Positions 7,913 to 16,025 are shown, counted from the stretch's first letter. The stretch: DNA of 17,559 nt from Candidatus Treponema excrementipullorum (GCA_018883625.1 JAHLFV010000150.1:1-17559), one strand, 5' to 3'. A program made the numbers and translations. The notes: generated by a model not told the origin, from the letters alone.

Positions 7913-8218
7913 ATGGATAGTGATGTTAGGGAAAAAACAGATATTTTTGCAGAAACAAAAATACAAGAGCCAAAAAGATACAAGGTTATTTTTTTTAATG
8001 ATGATTACACTACAAAGGATTTTGTGGTAGACGTATTAAAAAAACTATATCATAAGAATGAATCAGAAGCGATTTTGATTATGGAGCAGGTTCATCAAAA
8101 GGGATCTGCAGTTGTAGGTATTTATACTTATGATATAGCCCTTACTCGGGTAGAAATGACCATTAGTCTTGCCAGAAAAAACGGATTTCCATTGCGATGT
8201 GAAATGTCTGAAGAGTAA
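7913..8218 (+). CDS. clpS: ClpS, N-degron adaptor for ClpAP
   Basis: A ClpS adaptor of 101 aa that binds proteins with bulky hydrophobic N-terminal residues and hands them to ClpA. The core KRYKVIFFNDDYTTKDFVVDVL contains the NDD of the alpha-amino-group binding pocket, and MEQVHQKG carries the conserved pocket histidine. The tail (SLARKNGFPLRCEMSEE) matches the family C-terminus. At the pocket-lining position equal to Met40 of E. coli ClpS (YTPMEF) this protein has Lys (YTTKDF), which may alter residue preference. ATG 7913 is preferred over the in-frame ATG 7895 because a -10 box ends 6 nt before it and there is no ribosome site for either. ATG 7895 would put the start codon upstream of the -10. 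clpA starts 24 nt downstream, so the two form an operon. Confidence 0.93.
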   Translation: MDSDVREKTDIFAETKIQEPKRYKVIFFNDDYTTKDFVVDVLKKLYHKNESEAILIMEQVHQKGSAVVGIYTYDIALTRVEMTISLARKNGFPLRCEMSEE

Positions 8219-8242
8219 ATTAAAAAATGTGGAGGAGTTATT

Positions 8243-10603
8243 TTGAATTTATCACCGCAACTACAAAAAATAATTGCAACTGCTTTTGATAATGCCAGAA
8301 AGCTAAAACATGAATTTATCACTCCGGAACATTTATTGGATGCATCTCTTAACTACAGTTTCGTTTGTGACTTACTCTTAGTATGCGGTGGTAATGTGGA
8401 TTTTATTAAGGAAAATATTCAAAAATATCTCAGCACAAATATGGAAGCTGTAGAAAACAGAGAGCCAATTCAAACTGTGGGATTTCAGAGTGTTTTGGAA
8501 CGGGCAGTTTTGTCCTGTGAGGCAGCGGAAAAACAAGAAGTCGACATTACCGATGTGATTGTCAGTATGATAGATGAATCGGAAAATTACTGTTCGTATT
8601 ATCTGCGAATGGGAGGAATTGACAGACTTCGTTTTATAGAAATCATCAGCTATATTAAATACAGCAGTAGGGACGAAGACTTGCAGGCTGCCTTAGATAA
8701 GGTGCTGTCGGATCCAAACATTGAGGAAAAGTTTTTTACTGATTCTCAAAATGATGAAGACCGTACTGAGTCGGAACAAAATGGTAGCCAGGGCAAACAG
8801 AGCGGAAAAAATGTTTTGGAAAAATATACCGTAAACTTAACGGAAAAAGCCCGAAAAGGTGAATTGGATGTTTTAATCGGCAGAGAAGAAGAGTTAGAAC
8901 GAACGGTGCAGGTTTTATGTCGTCGGTATAAAAATAATCCTGTACACGTGGGAGACGCCGGAGTAGGAAAAACCGCTGTTACAGAAGGATTGGCACAGCG
9001 TATTGCATCCGGCTCAGTACCTGACATACTGGAAGGATGTGAAATATTCAGTCTTGATATGGGAGCCTTGGTAGCCGGTACAAAATATCGGGGAGATTTT
9101 GAAGAAAGACTAAAGCAGGTAACAACGGAATTGTCAAAAAAAGAAAAGGCCATTTTGTTTATCGACGAAATACATACGATAGTGGGAGCAGGTGCTTCCG
9201 GTAATGGCAGTTTGGATGCGTCCAACTTGCTAAAGCCTTTACTTTCTTCAGGTAAGATACGATGTATCGGTTCTACGACTTATGATGAATACACAAAAAT
9301 TTTTGAAAAGGATCGTGCATTAGCCCGTCGGTTTCAAAAAATCGATATCGTAGAGCCTGACAGAGAAACTGCCATAAAGATTTTGGAAGGATTAAAGGAC
9401 TCCTATGAATCTTATCATAAAGTAAAATATCAAAAGGGTGCTCTTCGGGCTGCTGTGGATCTATCGATGCAATATTTGCCGGATAAACGATTGCCGGACA
9501 AGGCCATTGATATAATGGACGAAGCCGGGGCGTATTTACGATTAAAAGGAAACTCTAAAGGACCCCTTGCTGCGGGATCGAAAGGAAATTCCTCTTCCCA
9601 CCAGAAAAAAGTAACTGTGTCTTTAGTGGAAAAAATAACAGCGAATATGGCTCACATTCCGGAAAAAAAGATTTCTGTAAACGAAAAAGAAGTATTGCAA
9701 AACATAGGAGAAACCATCAAAAAAGAAATATACGGTCAGGATACTGCCGTGGATATGGTGGTGCAGGCTGTAAAGCGTTCTCGAGCCGGCTTGCGAGATC
9801 CTGATAAACCTATGGCTTCATTTTTATTTGTAGGCCCTACAGGGGTTGGAAAAACAGAACTGGCAAAGATTTTGGCAGAAAGTTTAAGTATGAAACTTTT
9901 GCGCTTTGATATGAGTGAATACCAGGAAAAGCACACTGTAAGTCGACTTATCGGAGCACCGCCGGGGTATGTAGGCTTTGAAGATGGGGGACTTTTGACT
10001 GCTGCCGTAAGAAAGGAACCTTATGCTGTAGTTGTTTTAGATGAAGTGGAAAAAGCTCACAGTGATATATACAATATTCTGTTACAAGTTATGGATTACG
10101 GCCAGTTAACAGACAGTCAGGGGAGAAAGGCCGATTTTAGAAACGTTATTTTGATTATGACCAGTAATGCGGGAGCCAGCGAGGCAGGACATAATGCTAT
10201 TGGGTTTGGTAGTACTCCTTTGGGAGTAACAGCTATGAAGGAAGCGGTAGAGAAAACTTTTACCCCGGAATTTCGTAACCGTCTTGATGCCGTTGTTTCA
10301 TTTAACAGTCTGAGTAAAAATGTCGCAGAAAACATCGTCCGAAAAGAAGTGAGAAAGCTGGCGAACCGGTTAAATGATAAGCAAGTACTGTTGTCTATAG
10401 ATGATGACTGTGTGGCCTTTTTGGCAGAAAAAGGCTATTCGTCCCTCTTTGGAGCAAGAAATATAGCCCGAATTGTAGATGCGGAAATTGCTACACCTCT
10501 TGTTGACGTGATTTTATTTGGTGAACTCAGCAAAGGCGGTACCGTTACTTGTTGTCTTGATACAGATCGTTGTCAGGTTGTTTTCCGGTATGGCACAAAA
10601 TAG
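8243..10603 (+). CDS. clpA: ClpA, AAA+ unfoldase of the ClpAP protease
   Basis: A 786-aa double-AAA+ Clp ATPase of the ClpA class; it lacks the ClpB/ClpC middle-domain coiled coil. The N-domain spans about residues 1-145 (the KHEFITPEHLLDASL segment is typical and docks ClpS). D1 has Walker A GDAGVGKT (237-244) and Walker B ILFIDEIHT (about 304-312). D2 has Walker A GPTGVGKT (531-538) and Walker B VVVLDEVEK (about 597). An IGF loop in HNAIGFGS (about 652-654) is the ClpP-docking tripeptide. A low-complexity Gly/Ser/Lys linker near residues 436-452 separates the rings. The start is TTG 8243, supported by GGAGG at 8231-8235, seven nt upstream, and by alignment with the ClpA N-terminus. It follows clpS by 24 nt and its 3' end overlaps aat by 14 nt. 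ClpP is not in the window. Confidence 0.96.
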   Translation: MNLSPQLQKIIATAFDNARKLKHEFITPEHLLDASLNYSFVCDLLLVCGGNVDFIKENIQKYLSTNMEAVENREPIQTVGFQSVLERAVLSCEAAEKQEVDITDVIVSMIDESENYCSYYLRMGGIDRLRFIEIISYIKYSSRDEDLQAALDKVLSDPNIEEKFFTDSQNDEDRTESEQNGSQGKQSGKNVLEKYTVNLTEKARKGELDVLIGREEELERTVQVLCRRYKNNPVHVGDAGVGKTAVTEGLAQRIASGSVPDILEGCEIFSLDMGALVAGTKYRGDFEERLKQVTTELSKKEKAILFIDEIHTIVGAGASGNGSLDASNLLKPLLSSGKIRCIGSTTYDEYTKIFEKDRALARRFQKIDIVEPDRETAIKILEGLKDSYESYHKVKYQKGALRAAVDLSMQYLPDKRLPDKAIDIMDEAGAYLRLKGNSKGPLAAGSKGNSSSHQKKVTVSLVEKITANMAHIPEKKISVNEKEVLQNIGETIKKEIYGQDTAVDMVVQAVKRSRAGLRDPDKPMASFLFVGPTGVGKTELAKILAESLSMKLLRFDMSEYQEKHTVSRLIGAPPGYVGFEDGGLLTAAVRKEPYAVVVLDEVEKAHSDIYNILLQVMDYGQLTDSQGRKADFRNVILIMTSNAGASEAGHNAIGFGSTPLGVTAMKEAVEKTFTPEFRNRLDAVVSFNSLSKNVAENIVRKEVRKLANRLNDKQVLLSIDDDCVAFLAEKGYSSLFGARNIARIVDAEIATPLVDVILFGELSKGGTVTCCLDTDRCQVVFRYGTK

Positions 10604-11321
10604 TTGCGATGCAAAACAAGACAGCCCTTTTAATTTAATTGTATTTCCTCAGCCCGATTCCTCCGGGGTCGTTGCAGTGACAGATTTTATCAACACGGAT
10701 ATTGTGTATTCCGGTTATATTCAGGGGATTTTTCCCTGGTTTAATGAAGATGAAGGAGAAGCTGTTGTGTGGTGGTCTCCCGATCCTCGGTTTGTACTAT
10801 TACCGGAAAATATACATGTGTCTTCACGACTGAAACGGTTTATCCGACATAGCCCCTACAAGTATACCTTTGACAAAGATTTTGACGGTGTTATTGAAAG
10901 GTGCCGGACTGTGAAGCGACCGGGACAAGATGGAACATGGATAGGCCCTTCCATGATAAAAACCTACAAGCAACTCCACCGTTTGGGAATCGCACATTCT
11001 GTGGAAGTGTGGCATGAGGATGCTTTGGTGGGCGGTTTTTACGGAGTTTTGATTGGACAGGTATTTTTTGGAGAATCCATGTTTTCTCTGATGTCCAATA
11101 CAGCTACTTCTGCCTTAGGAATCTTTTTTGATGTTTTTTTCTCCTGCGGAGGAAGGATGATAGATTCCCAAGTCTATACCGACAACATTGCCCGATTTGG
11201 AGGAAAAAATATCAGTCGGACAGCTTTTTTGCGGTTAGAAAAAGACATGTTATTTTCTCCTCTTTCTGAAGAAGTGAAAGATGCTTTTGAAAAGCATCCT
11301 GCTGTATGCAAAAGGCTTTGA
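10590..11321 (+). CDS. aat: Leucyl/phenylalanyl-tRNA-protein transferase
   Basis: Aat transfers Leu or Phe from aminoacyl-tRNA to the N-terminus of proteins that begin with Arg or Lys, creating a primary N-degron for ClpS/ClpA. The 243-aa protein shows the family marks GYIQGIFPWF (42-51), WWSPDPR (61-67), GTWI (115-118), the core VFFGESMFS (158-166) and MIDSQVYTDNIARFGGKNISR (from about 180). The frame is open from 10518 inside clpA, but ATG 10590 starts just before the conserved domain and gives a 14-nt overlap with the clpA stop. No clear Shine-Dalgarno is present, so translation is probably coupled to clpA. Grouping of aat with clpS and clpA places the whole N-degron tagging and recognition pathway in one transcript. 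The length and motifs leave little doubt. Confidence 0.95.
   Translation: MAQNSCDAKQDSPFNLIVFPQPDSSGVVAVTDFINTDIVYSGYIQGIFPWFNEDEGEAVVWWSPDPRFVLLPENIHVSSRLKRFIRHSPYKYTFDKDFDGVIERCRTVKRPGQDGTWIGPSMIKTYKQLHRLGIAHSVEVWHEDALVGGFYGVLIGQVFFGESMFSLMSNTATSALGIFFDVFFSCGGRMIDSQVYTDNIARFGGKNISRTAFLRLEKDMLFSPLSEEVKDAFEKHPAVCKRL
11280..11298. repeat. Perfect 19-bp palindrome in the 3' end of aat
   Basis: GATGCTTTT, a central G, then AAAAGCATC: nine-base arms with one central base. It lies about 30 bp upstream of the -10 box (11328-11333) of the COG2509 gene. It has no T-tail, so it does not look like a terminator. It may be an operator or chance within coding DNA. Confidence 0.4.
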
Positions 11322-11327
11322 TTTAGG

Positions 11328-11333
11328 TATACT
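11328..11333 (+). promoter_or_regulatory. -10 box of the COG2509 gene, predicted leaderless start
   Basis: TATACT followed by six bases (ATCTTT) and ATG 11340. No Shine-Dalgarno is present in the 18-bp gap after the aat stop. No convincing -35 is seen at 16-18 nt spacing. Confidence 0.5.
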
Positions 11334-11339
11334 ATCTTT

Positions 11340-13040
11340 ATGATCCAAGACGTTACCCTTACTTTTTTTTCTGCACATATTTCTTCAGAGGCAGATGCCA
11401 AAAGTATCAAGCACCAATTGGCAAAAAAGCTGTCCTGCAACGTCAGTTACATTAACGGCTTTGTGTTAAAGAAAAAATCCTTGGATGCCCGCCACGGAAA
11501 GATAAAAATTCATATGCAATACACCGTGTATACGGGAGAAGATAATCCTCCAAAAGAAGAAGAAATTGTTTATCAACTCTGTGATCCGCAAAAAAAAGTG
11601 GTAATTGTAGGTTCCGGTCCCGGCGGTTTATTTGCCGCATTAAAATTATTGGAACATGGCATTACTCCCATTGTGTTGGAAAGGGGAAAATCCACAAGGG
11701 AGCGAAAGGTAGATATTGCACATATCAGCAGAAATCATACTGTCAACGAGAATTCAAACTATTGTTTCGGAGAGGGAGGCGCCGGGACCTTCTCTGATGG
11801 CAAACTTTTTACCCGCTCTGTTAAACGAGGCAATCCTCAGCGAATACGGAGCATTTTTTACTATTTTGGAAAAGAATTTTTTGGTGACGATAGATCCGTG
11901 ATAACAGCTGCTCATCCTCACATCGGAACGGATAAATTACCGGGAATTATCAATGCAATGACGGCCAAAATACGCTCTTGCGGAGGGGATGTCCTTTTTA
12001 ACTGCCGCTGTAATGATTTTATATTTGAAGAAATCAGTGAGGGATGTACAAAAAAGATTCGGGTAAAAGGAGTGAAGGCTGTAGATACAATTACCGGTAA
12101 AGAAAAGACATTTACAGGAGATTGTGTAGTATTGGCCACAGGACACTCAGCCGGAGATATATACGAGTTACTGCAAAAGTACATTCCTTCAGCTCTGGAG
12201 GAAAAAACTTTTGCTGCAGGAGTACGGATCGAACATCCCCGTTCTGTAATCGACGGAATTCAATATCACGGGGCAGAAAAAAAATCTCGGCTGCCGGCAG
12301 CTGAATACCGTCTGACTACTCAGGTTGAGGGCAGAGGTGTCTATTCATTTTGTATGTGCCCCGGCGGTCTTGTAGTGCCTTCTTCCAGCGGAGAGGAGGG
12401 TTTAGTGGTAAACGGTATGTCGCCATCCAGTCGGGGCGGTAACTGGTCCAATGCTGCCATTGTAACGGAAATCTTGCCGGAAGACTTTGAATCTATTATT
12501 TCAGACTTAGAAAAAAAGATACAGGCATGGGAGGAATCGCCTGTGGACTTTGAAAAAATAAAACTACGGAATTCGGGAGTTGCGGGAAGCAGAGGCTTAT
12601 ATCTTAGAACCCTATTGGAAGTATTAGCCAAACTGAACAGTGACGGACAACGGGCTCCGGCTCAAAGAGTGGTAGATTTCTTAGCCGGAAGAAAAAGCGA
12701 AACCCTACCTAAAACCACTTATGCTCCGGGCTTGATCTCTTCCCGTCTTGATTTGTGGTTGCCGCAACATATAACCGTCAGACTAAAGCAAGCCTTGGTT
12801 GACTTTGAAAAAAAGATGAAAGGTTTTATAATGCCGGAAGCTGTATTGATAGCCCCTGAAACCCGGACATCCACTCCTTTAAGAATTTGCCGAGACAAAG
12901 AAGGTTTTCAGTGTATTTATGCAGAAAATCTGTACCCTGTGGGAGAAGGTGCCGGATATGCCGGAGGAATAGTTTCTTCTGCCATGGACGGAGAAGCTGC
13001 TGCAGAGGCGATAATAAAAAAATATTTTTCAAAAAACTAG
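11340..13040 (+). CDS. FAD-dependent dehydrogenase, COG2509 family, function uncharacterised
   Basis: A 566-aa flavoprotein. After an N-terminal domain of about 85 residues comes the dinucleotide-binding motif VVIVGSGPGG (87-96), then LERGKSTRERKVDIA (113-127), and the strongly conserved FGEGGAGTFSDGKL (143-156). A later segment, VLATGHSAGDIYELL, and the C-terminal LYPVGEGAGYAGGIVSSAMDGE close the FAD fold. This arrangement is that of the COG2509 'uncharacterised FAD-dependent dehydrogenase' family, whose substrate is unknown. It is soluble, with no signal peptide or membrane segment. The start ATG 11340 lies 18 nt after the aat stop and 6 nt after TATACT. It could be read both from that promoter and through from clpS-clpA-aat, as no terminator separates them. 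Family assignment is firm; physiological role is open. Confidence 0.88.
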   Translation: MIQDVTLTFFSAHISSEADAKSIKHQLAKKLSCNVSYINGFVLKKKSLDARHGKIKIHMQYTVYTGEDNPPKEEEIVYQLCDPQKKVVIVGSGPGGLFAALKLLEHGITPIVLERGKSTRERKVDIAHISRNHTVNENSNYCFGEGGAGTFSDGKLFTRSVKRGNPQRIRSIFYYFGKEFFGDDRSVITAAHPHIGTDKLPGIINAMTAKIRSCGGDVLFNCRCNDFIFEEISEGCTKKIRVKGVKAVDTITGKEKTFTGDCVVLATGHSAGDIYELLQKYIPSALEEKTFAAGVRIEHPRSVIDGIQYHGAEKKSRLPAAEYRLTTQVEGRGVYSFCMCPGGLVVPSSSGEEGLVVNGMSPSSRGGNWSNAAIVTEILPEDFESIISDLEKKIQAWEESPVDFEKIKLRNSGVAGSRGLYLRTLLEVLAKLNSDGQRAPAQRVVDFLAGRKSETLPKTTYAPGLISSRLDLWLPQHITVRLKQALVDFEKKMKGFIMPEAVLIAPETRTSTPLRICRDKEGFQCIYAENLYPVGEGAGYAGGIVSSAMDGEAAAEAIIKKYFSKN

Positions 13041-13076
13041 TTTTAATGCCGAATTTCTTCAGTTTTTAGCCACAAT

Positions 13077-13082
13077 TATAAT
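13077..13082 (+). promoter_or_regulatory. Perfect TATAAT just before the exported-protein gene
   Basis: TATAAT lies only 2 nt before ATG 13085, too close for a transcript from it to include that ATG. It may be chance in an A+T-rich gap, or the true promoter may lie upstream. There is no Shine-Dalgarno. Confidence 0.25.
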
Positions 13083-13084
13083 GT

Positions 13085-14683
13085 ATGAAGAAAAAATACT
13101 TGTTAGTGGCTTTATTATTGGTATGGATTTGGAATGCCCTTTTCGGGGATACAAAGTATTCGATGGATGGGGGAATCGGTGTAAAAGCAGAGCTTCCTTT
13201 GGGCACTATGTTTGGTACAGTCTTTTTGCCTGATATAGAGTGTCGATTGGGATTACCCTTAGGATTATATCCATCTCCCCAGGTTTCTTGGGACACCTTA
13301 CAAGATACAGCTTGGGGCGTATCTTTGGGTTGGGGAGAGTATTTGGCCATATACGGCGGTCACATAGGGATATCCGGTATTCCTTCTCTTTTTACTTCTC
13401 CTCTGTCATATTTGCAAGTCAGCCCCTTCAGTTTACTGACTGATTTTCGGGGAATAGTTCCTGCCTTACCTTCTTACCAACAAGGGAGTTTGGGTGGTAT
13501 CATAAAAGCAAAAATTCCTGTAAGACGCTCCGGCGGATTATCATCCGGCGGATATGTATCAGACAAATCTTCATCCGGCGGATTACCATTTAGCGGAGAG
13601 ATACCCGATATGGTTTTGTCCGATGTATGCGTGGACAATATCCAATTATGGTTTGCCGGCTCAGAAAAAATGCGGTTTTTCGGAGGTTTTGTAATTCCTC
13701 TGACATTTCCTTTCGTAAAACTTCAATTGGGAACTACTGCAGGGTTTTACAAGTTAGATGAATCCGTTCCCACACCGGAAGACAGCTGGTACAATTATGT
13801 TCCACTCTACAGAGAAGGCTGGTATTGGGGGGTAATACAGGATATAGGAATTACTTGGAAAGCCATACGGATAATTCTAGGTGGCGGACCTCTTGTTTCT
13901 CCCATGGGTGGTTTGGATTTTTTCGGTAAAGCTAGACTGTATGGAAAGTACAGGTGGTTTTCTTTGCTAGGAAGTGTATATGTGGGCAAGGTGGGGCTTA
14001 TTTCAGCCTCTGGAAAAGTTGAAAACAGATTGTATCAATTTTCCCTTGTTCCCGGATGTACGTTCTCGTTTCCGGGACAGTTTGTAAAAAGGTTTACTGG
14101 TGGTATAGGATTTGCTATGGAGGATTATAGTGCTGATATCGCAGCCGGAATTAGGACTGATATGAAGTGGGGAAGTGCCGAAATAAAAGGTTTTATAAAA
14201 AAATTAGATTTTGAAAAAGAAGTTTCTGCCACAAGAATCGGTAGTGTAGGGGGCACTGTAGGTGTAAAATCTGACATGATTCCTTTATTTAGGATCGGTA
14301 CACAAATAGAGTGTACAGAGACTTTTGCCGTTAACCGTAATAAAAATAGGACAGAAATAAAGGGAATTATTCGGTTGGAACCAAAATCTTGGAATAATTC
14401 CAAGGAGTTCTTTGATAAAACAAATCACGTAAGTCCAATTCAAGAGTTTTTTGAACAGGAAGAAATCACGAAAGAGACTCAAGAAAAACAAAGTAGTTTT
14501 CAATGGAAAGGACTTGCGTGGAATATAGTGCCGGCTCTGTATTTGACGAACACAACAACGCTGACCGGCGGACAGTACTATTCCAATACCACAGAACTAA
14601 AGGCAGGCTGGCAATTCAACCTACCTTATTGCTCTGTTCGGGGATTTTTATCTTTTGAGGTAAGTAATCGACAAAAATCCTAA
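13085..14683 (+). CDS. Exported protein, probable outer-membrane beta-strand-rich protein, unknown function
   Basis: A 532-aa protein not recognised as a named family. The N-terminus MKKKYLLVALLLVWIWNALFG is a clear Sec signal peptide, with cleavage probably near residue 21-24. There is no lipobox Cys. The mature part has many alternating, aromatic- and Gly-rich stretches (for example WGVSLGWGEYLAIYGGHIGI and RWFSLLGSVYVGKVGL), which suggests amphipathic beta strands and an outer-membrane barrel, though it does not end in an aromatic residue. Residues about 149-168 carry a degenerate Ser-Gly-Gly pentapeptide repeat. A more hydrophilic stretch (about 420-470) is rich in Glu, Lys and Gln. It starts 44 nt after the flavoprotein gene and converges with cobW with only 10 nt between stops. 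Export is well supported; barrel and surface location are inference. Confidence 0.65.
   Translation: MKKKYLLVALLLVWIWNALFGDTKYSMDGGIGVKAELPLGTMFGTVFLPDIECRLGLPLGLYPSPQVSWDTLQDTAWGVSLGWGEYLAIYGGHIGISGIPSLFTSPLSYLQVSPFSLLTDFRGIVPALPSYQQGSLGGIIKAKIPVRRSGGLSSGGYVSDKSSSGGLPFSGEIPDMVLSDVCVDNIQLWFAGSEKMRFFGGFVIPLTFPFVKLQLGTTAGFYKLDESVPTPEDSWYNYVPLYREGWYWGVIQDIGITWKAIRIILGGGPLVSPMGGLDFFGKARLYGKYRWFSLLGSVYVGKVGLISASGKVENRLYQFSLVPGCTFSFPGQFVKRFTGGIGFAMEDYSADIAAGIRTDMKWGSAEIKGFIKKLDFEKEVSATRIGSVGGTVGVKSDMIPLFRIGTQIECTETFAVNRNKNRTEIKGIIRLEPKSWNNSKEFFDKTNHVSPIQEFFEQEEITKETQEKQSSFQWKGLAWNIVPALYLTNTTTLTGGQYYSNTTELKAGWQFNLPYCSVRGFLSFEVSNRQKS
13529..13588 (+). repeat. 15-bp-period degenerate tandem repeat (SGG pentapeptide)
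   Basis: The 9-mer TCCGGCGGA occurs at 13529, 13544 and 13574, that is at 15 and 30 bp spacing. This encodes SGGLS, SGGYV, SDKSS, SGGLP: four units of five residues with the third diverged. It lies inside the exported-protein gene and stays in frame. Confidence 0.7.
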
Positions 14684-14693
14684 TACAGATAGC

Positions 14694-16019
14694 TTATTTC
14701 AGCTTTGGTTCTACAAGACAGGCATCTAAATCGGCGATAATTTTTTCTTTGTTCATATCTTTACCGATAAAGACGAGCTTGATCATGCGATCGCCTACTG
14801 TTTCGTCCCAGTTTTTGGCAAATTCTGGATCTTCTTTTTTTGCCTGCTCTATTTGCTTCTTTGTACCTGTTGCCATCCAGTCTCCAGAGTAGCCGGCATT
14901 AATTTGACGACCGGCTTGTTCCAAAACGTAAGCACTAAGATTATCATCACTGAGCCACATTACGCCTTTTGTTCTGATAACGGTAGCAGGCCAGTTGGAA
15001 GCAAACTCATCCAGTTTGATTCTGTCAAAGGGTTTTCTTCTGTAATAGACAAAGGTAGAAATACCGAATTCTTCTGTGTGACTGTGTCCCGGTTCATGGT
15101 GATGACCGCAACTGCAGTGCCCATGGGCTTCTTCTTCAGGATGGTGGTGGCAGGGGCAGTCGGGATCATGTTCATGGCTATGTTCATGCTCATGGTCGTG
15201 AGAGTGGTGGTGCTCATGGTCGTGGTCACAGTTGGATTCGCTTTCGTGTCCACTTTCGTGTCCACTTTCGTGATCACCTTTTTCAAAATCATTTAGGACA
15301 TCTATCCAACCTGCAGAACCGAAAACTTCTTCTATGTCAAAGGAATTGGTACCTAGAACTTCTGATAAGTCAACCTTTGCCTTTTGTGTTTCGATAATTT
15401 TGGCATGAGGTTGCAATATACGGACAACTTTTTTGACTTGTTCCAGCTCCTCGGGAGAAACAAGGTCTGTTTTATTGATGATGATAACGTTACAAAACTC
15501 GATTTGTTGAATAATCAAAGCCTCGATATCGTGATCATCCAAGTCCTTTTTCAAAAGAGAGTTTCCACCGCCGAATTCCGTTACTAAACGGGCTGCATCA
15601 ACAACTGCCGCAATAGTGTCCAGTTTTGCAACTGCAGGAATATCAGGATCGCCGGTTGCCCCGGAAAGAATTTCTATTGTTTCTGCAATGGGCTGGGGTT
15701 CACAGATACCGCTGGCCTCTATCAAAATGTAATCAAACCGATTTTGCTTTGTCAAAGAGACAATTTGATCCATTAGGTCGGTTTTCAAAGAACAACAAAT
15801 ACATCCGTTCTGCAAAGGAACAATGCTGTCTTTGTCTTCTTCTATAATACTGGCACCTTTGGCAATCATAGAGGCGTCAATATTGACTTCTCCGATGTCA
15901 TTGACAATTACTGCAACCTTATATTCTGTTTGGTTATTCAAAATATAATTCAAGAGGGTAGTTTTACCTGCCCCAAGATACCCTGTCAGCAGGGTTATGG
16001 GAATCAATGTATTTTTCAT
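14694..16019 (-). CDS. COG0523/CobW-family GTPase with His-rich metal-binding insert
   Basis: A 441-aa G3E GTPase of the CobW/ZNG1/YeiR group, whose members deliver zinc or other metals to client enzymes. Walker A is GYLGAGKTT (13-21), the metal-binding CxCC is CICC (73-76), and the guanine motif is NKTD in IIINKTDLVS. The C-terminal CobW_C domain (FVYYRRKPFDRIKLDEF onward) is complete. Between the domains, residues about 248-313 form an insert dominated by His, Asp, Glu and Cys (GHES repeats, HDHEHHHSHDHEH, CPCHHH, CSCGHHH), expected to bind or store Zn or Ni. ATG 16019 was chosen over ATG 16025 because TATTAT ends 6 nt upstream of it with TTGCCT 17 nt further; ATG 16025 would abut the -10. 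There is no Shine-Dalgarno. No cobalamin genes are nearby, so a zinc role is more likely than CobW itself. Confidence 0.92.
   Translation of the reverse strand: MKNTLIPITLLTGYLGAGKTTLLNYILNNQTEYKVAVIVNDIGEVNIDASMIAKGASIIEEDKDSIVPLQNGCICCSLKTDLMDQIVSLTKQNRFDYILIEASGICEPQPIAETIEILSGATGDPDIPAVAKLDTIAAVVDAARLVTEFGGGNSLLKKDLDDHDIEALIIQQIEFCNVIIINKTDLVSPEELEQVKKVVRILQPHAKIIETQKAKVDLSEVLGTNSFDIEEVFGSAGWIDVLNDFEKGDHESGHESGHESESNCDHDHEHHHSHDHEHEHSHEHDPDCPCHHHPEEEAHGHCSCGHHHEPGHSHTEEFGISTFVYYRRKPFDRIKLDEFASNWPATVIRTKGVMWLSDDNLSAYVLEQAGRQINAGYSGDWMATGTKKQIEQAKKEDPEFAKNWDETVGDRMIKLVFIGKDMNKEKIIADLDACLVEPKLK
15241..15276 (-). repeat. 12-bp tandem repeat encoding GHES in the His-rich insert
   Basis: Plus-strand CTTTCGTGTCCA occurs twice in perfect tandem (15241-15252, 15253-15264), followed by CTTTCGTGATCA (15265-15276). 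On the coding strand this gives HES-GHES-GHES. Slippage would add or remove four residues without a frameshift. Confidence 0.85.
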
Positions 16020-16025
16020 ACCCAT

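Noticed and set aside
10518..10589. Upstream in-frame extension of aat inside clpA
   Set aside because: Deep overlap with clpA coding sequence and no similarity to Aat; ATG 10590 gives a normal start.
14684..14693. Bidirectional terminator between the exported-protein gene and cobW
   Set aside because: Only 10 bp separate the stops and no hairpin with T-tract is visible there.
14853..15296. Plus-strand open frame with a strongly hydrophobic Met/Val-rich stretch that looks like membrane segments
   Set aside because: It is the antisense of the His/Asp/Glu-rich insert of the COG0523 GTPase: CAT and CAC codons read as ATG and GTG on the other strand. No ribosome site and no family.
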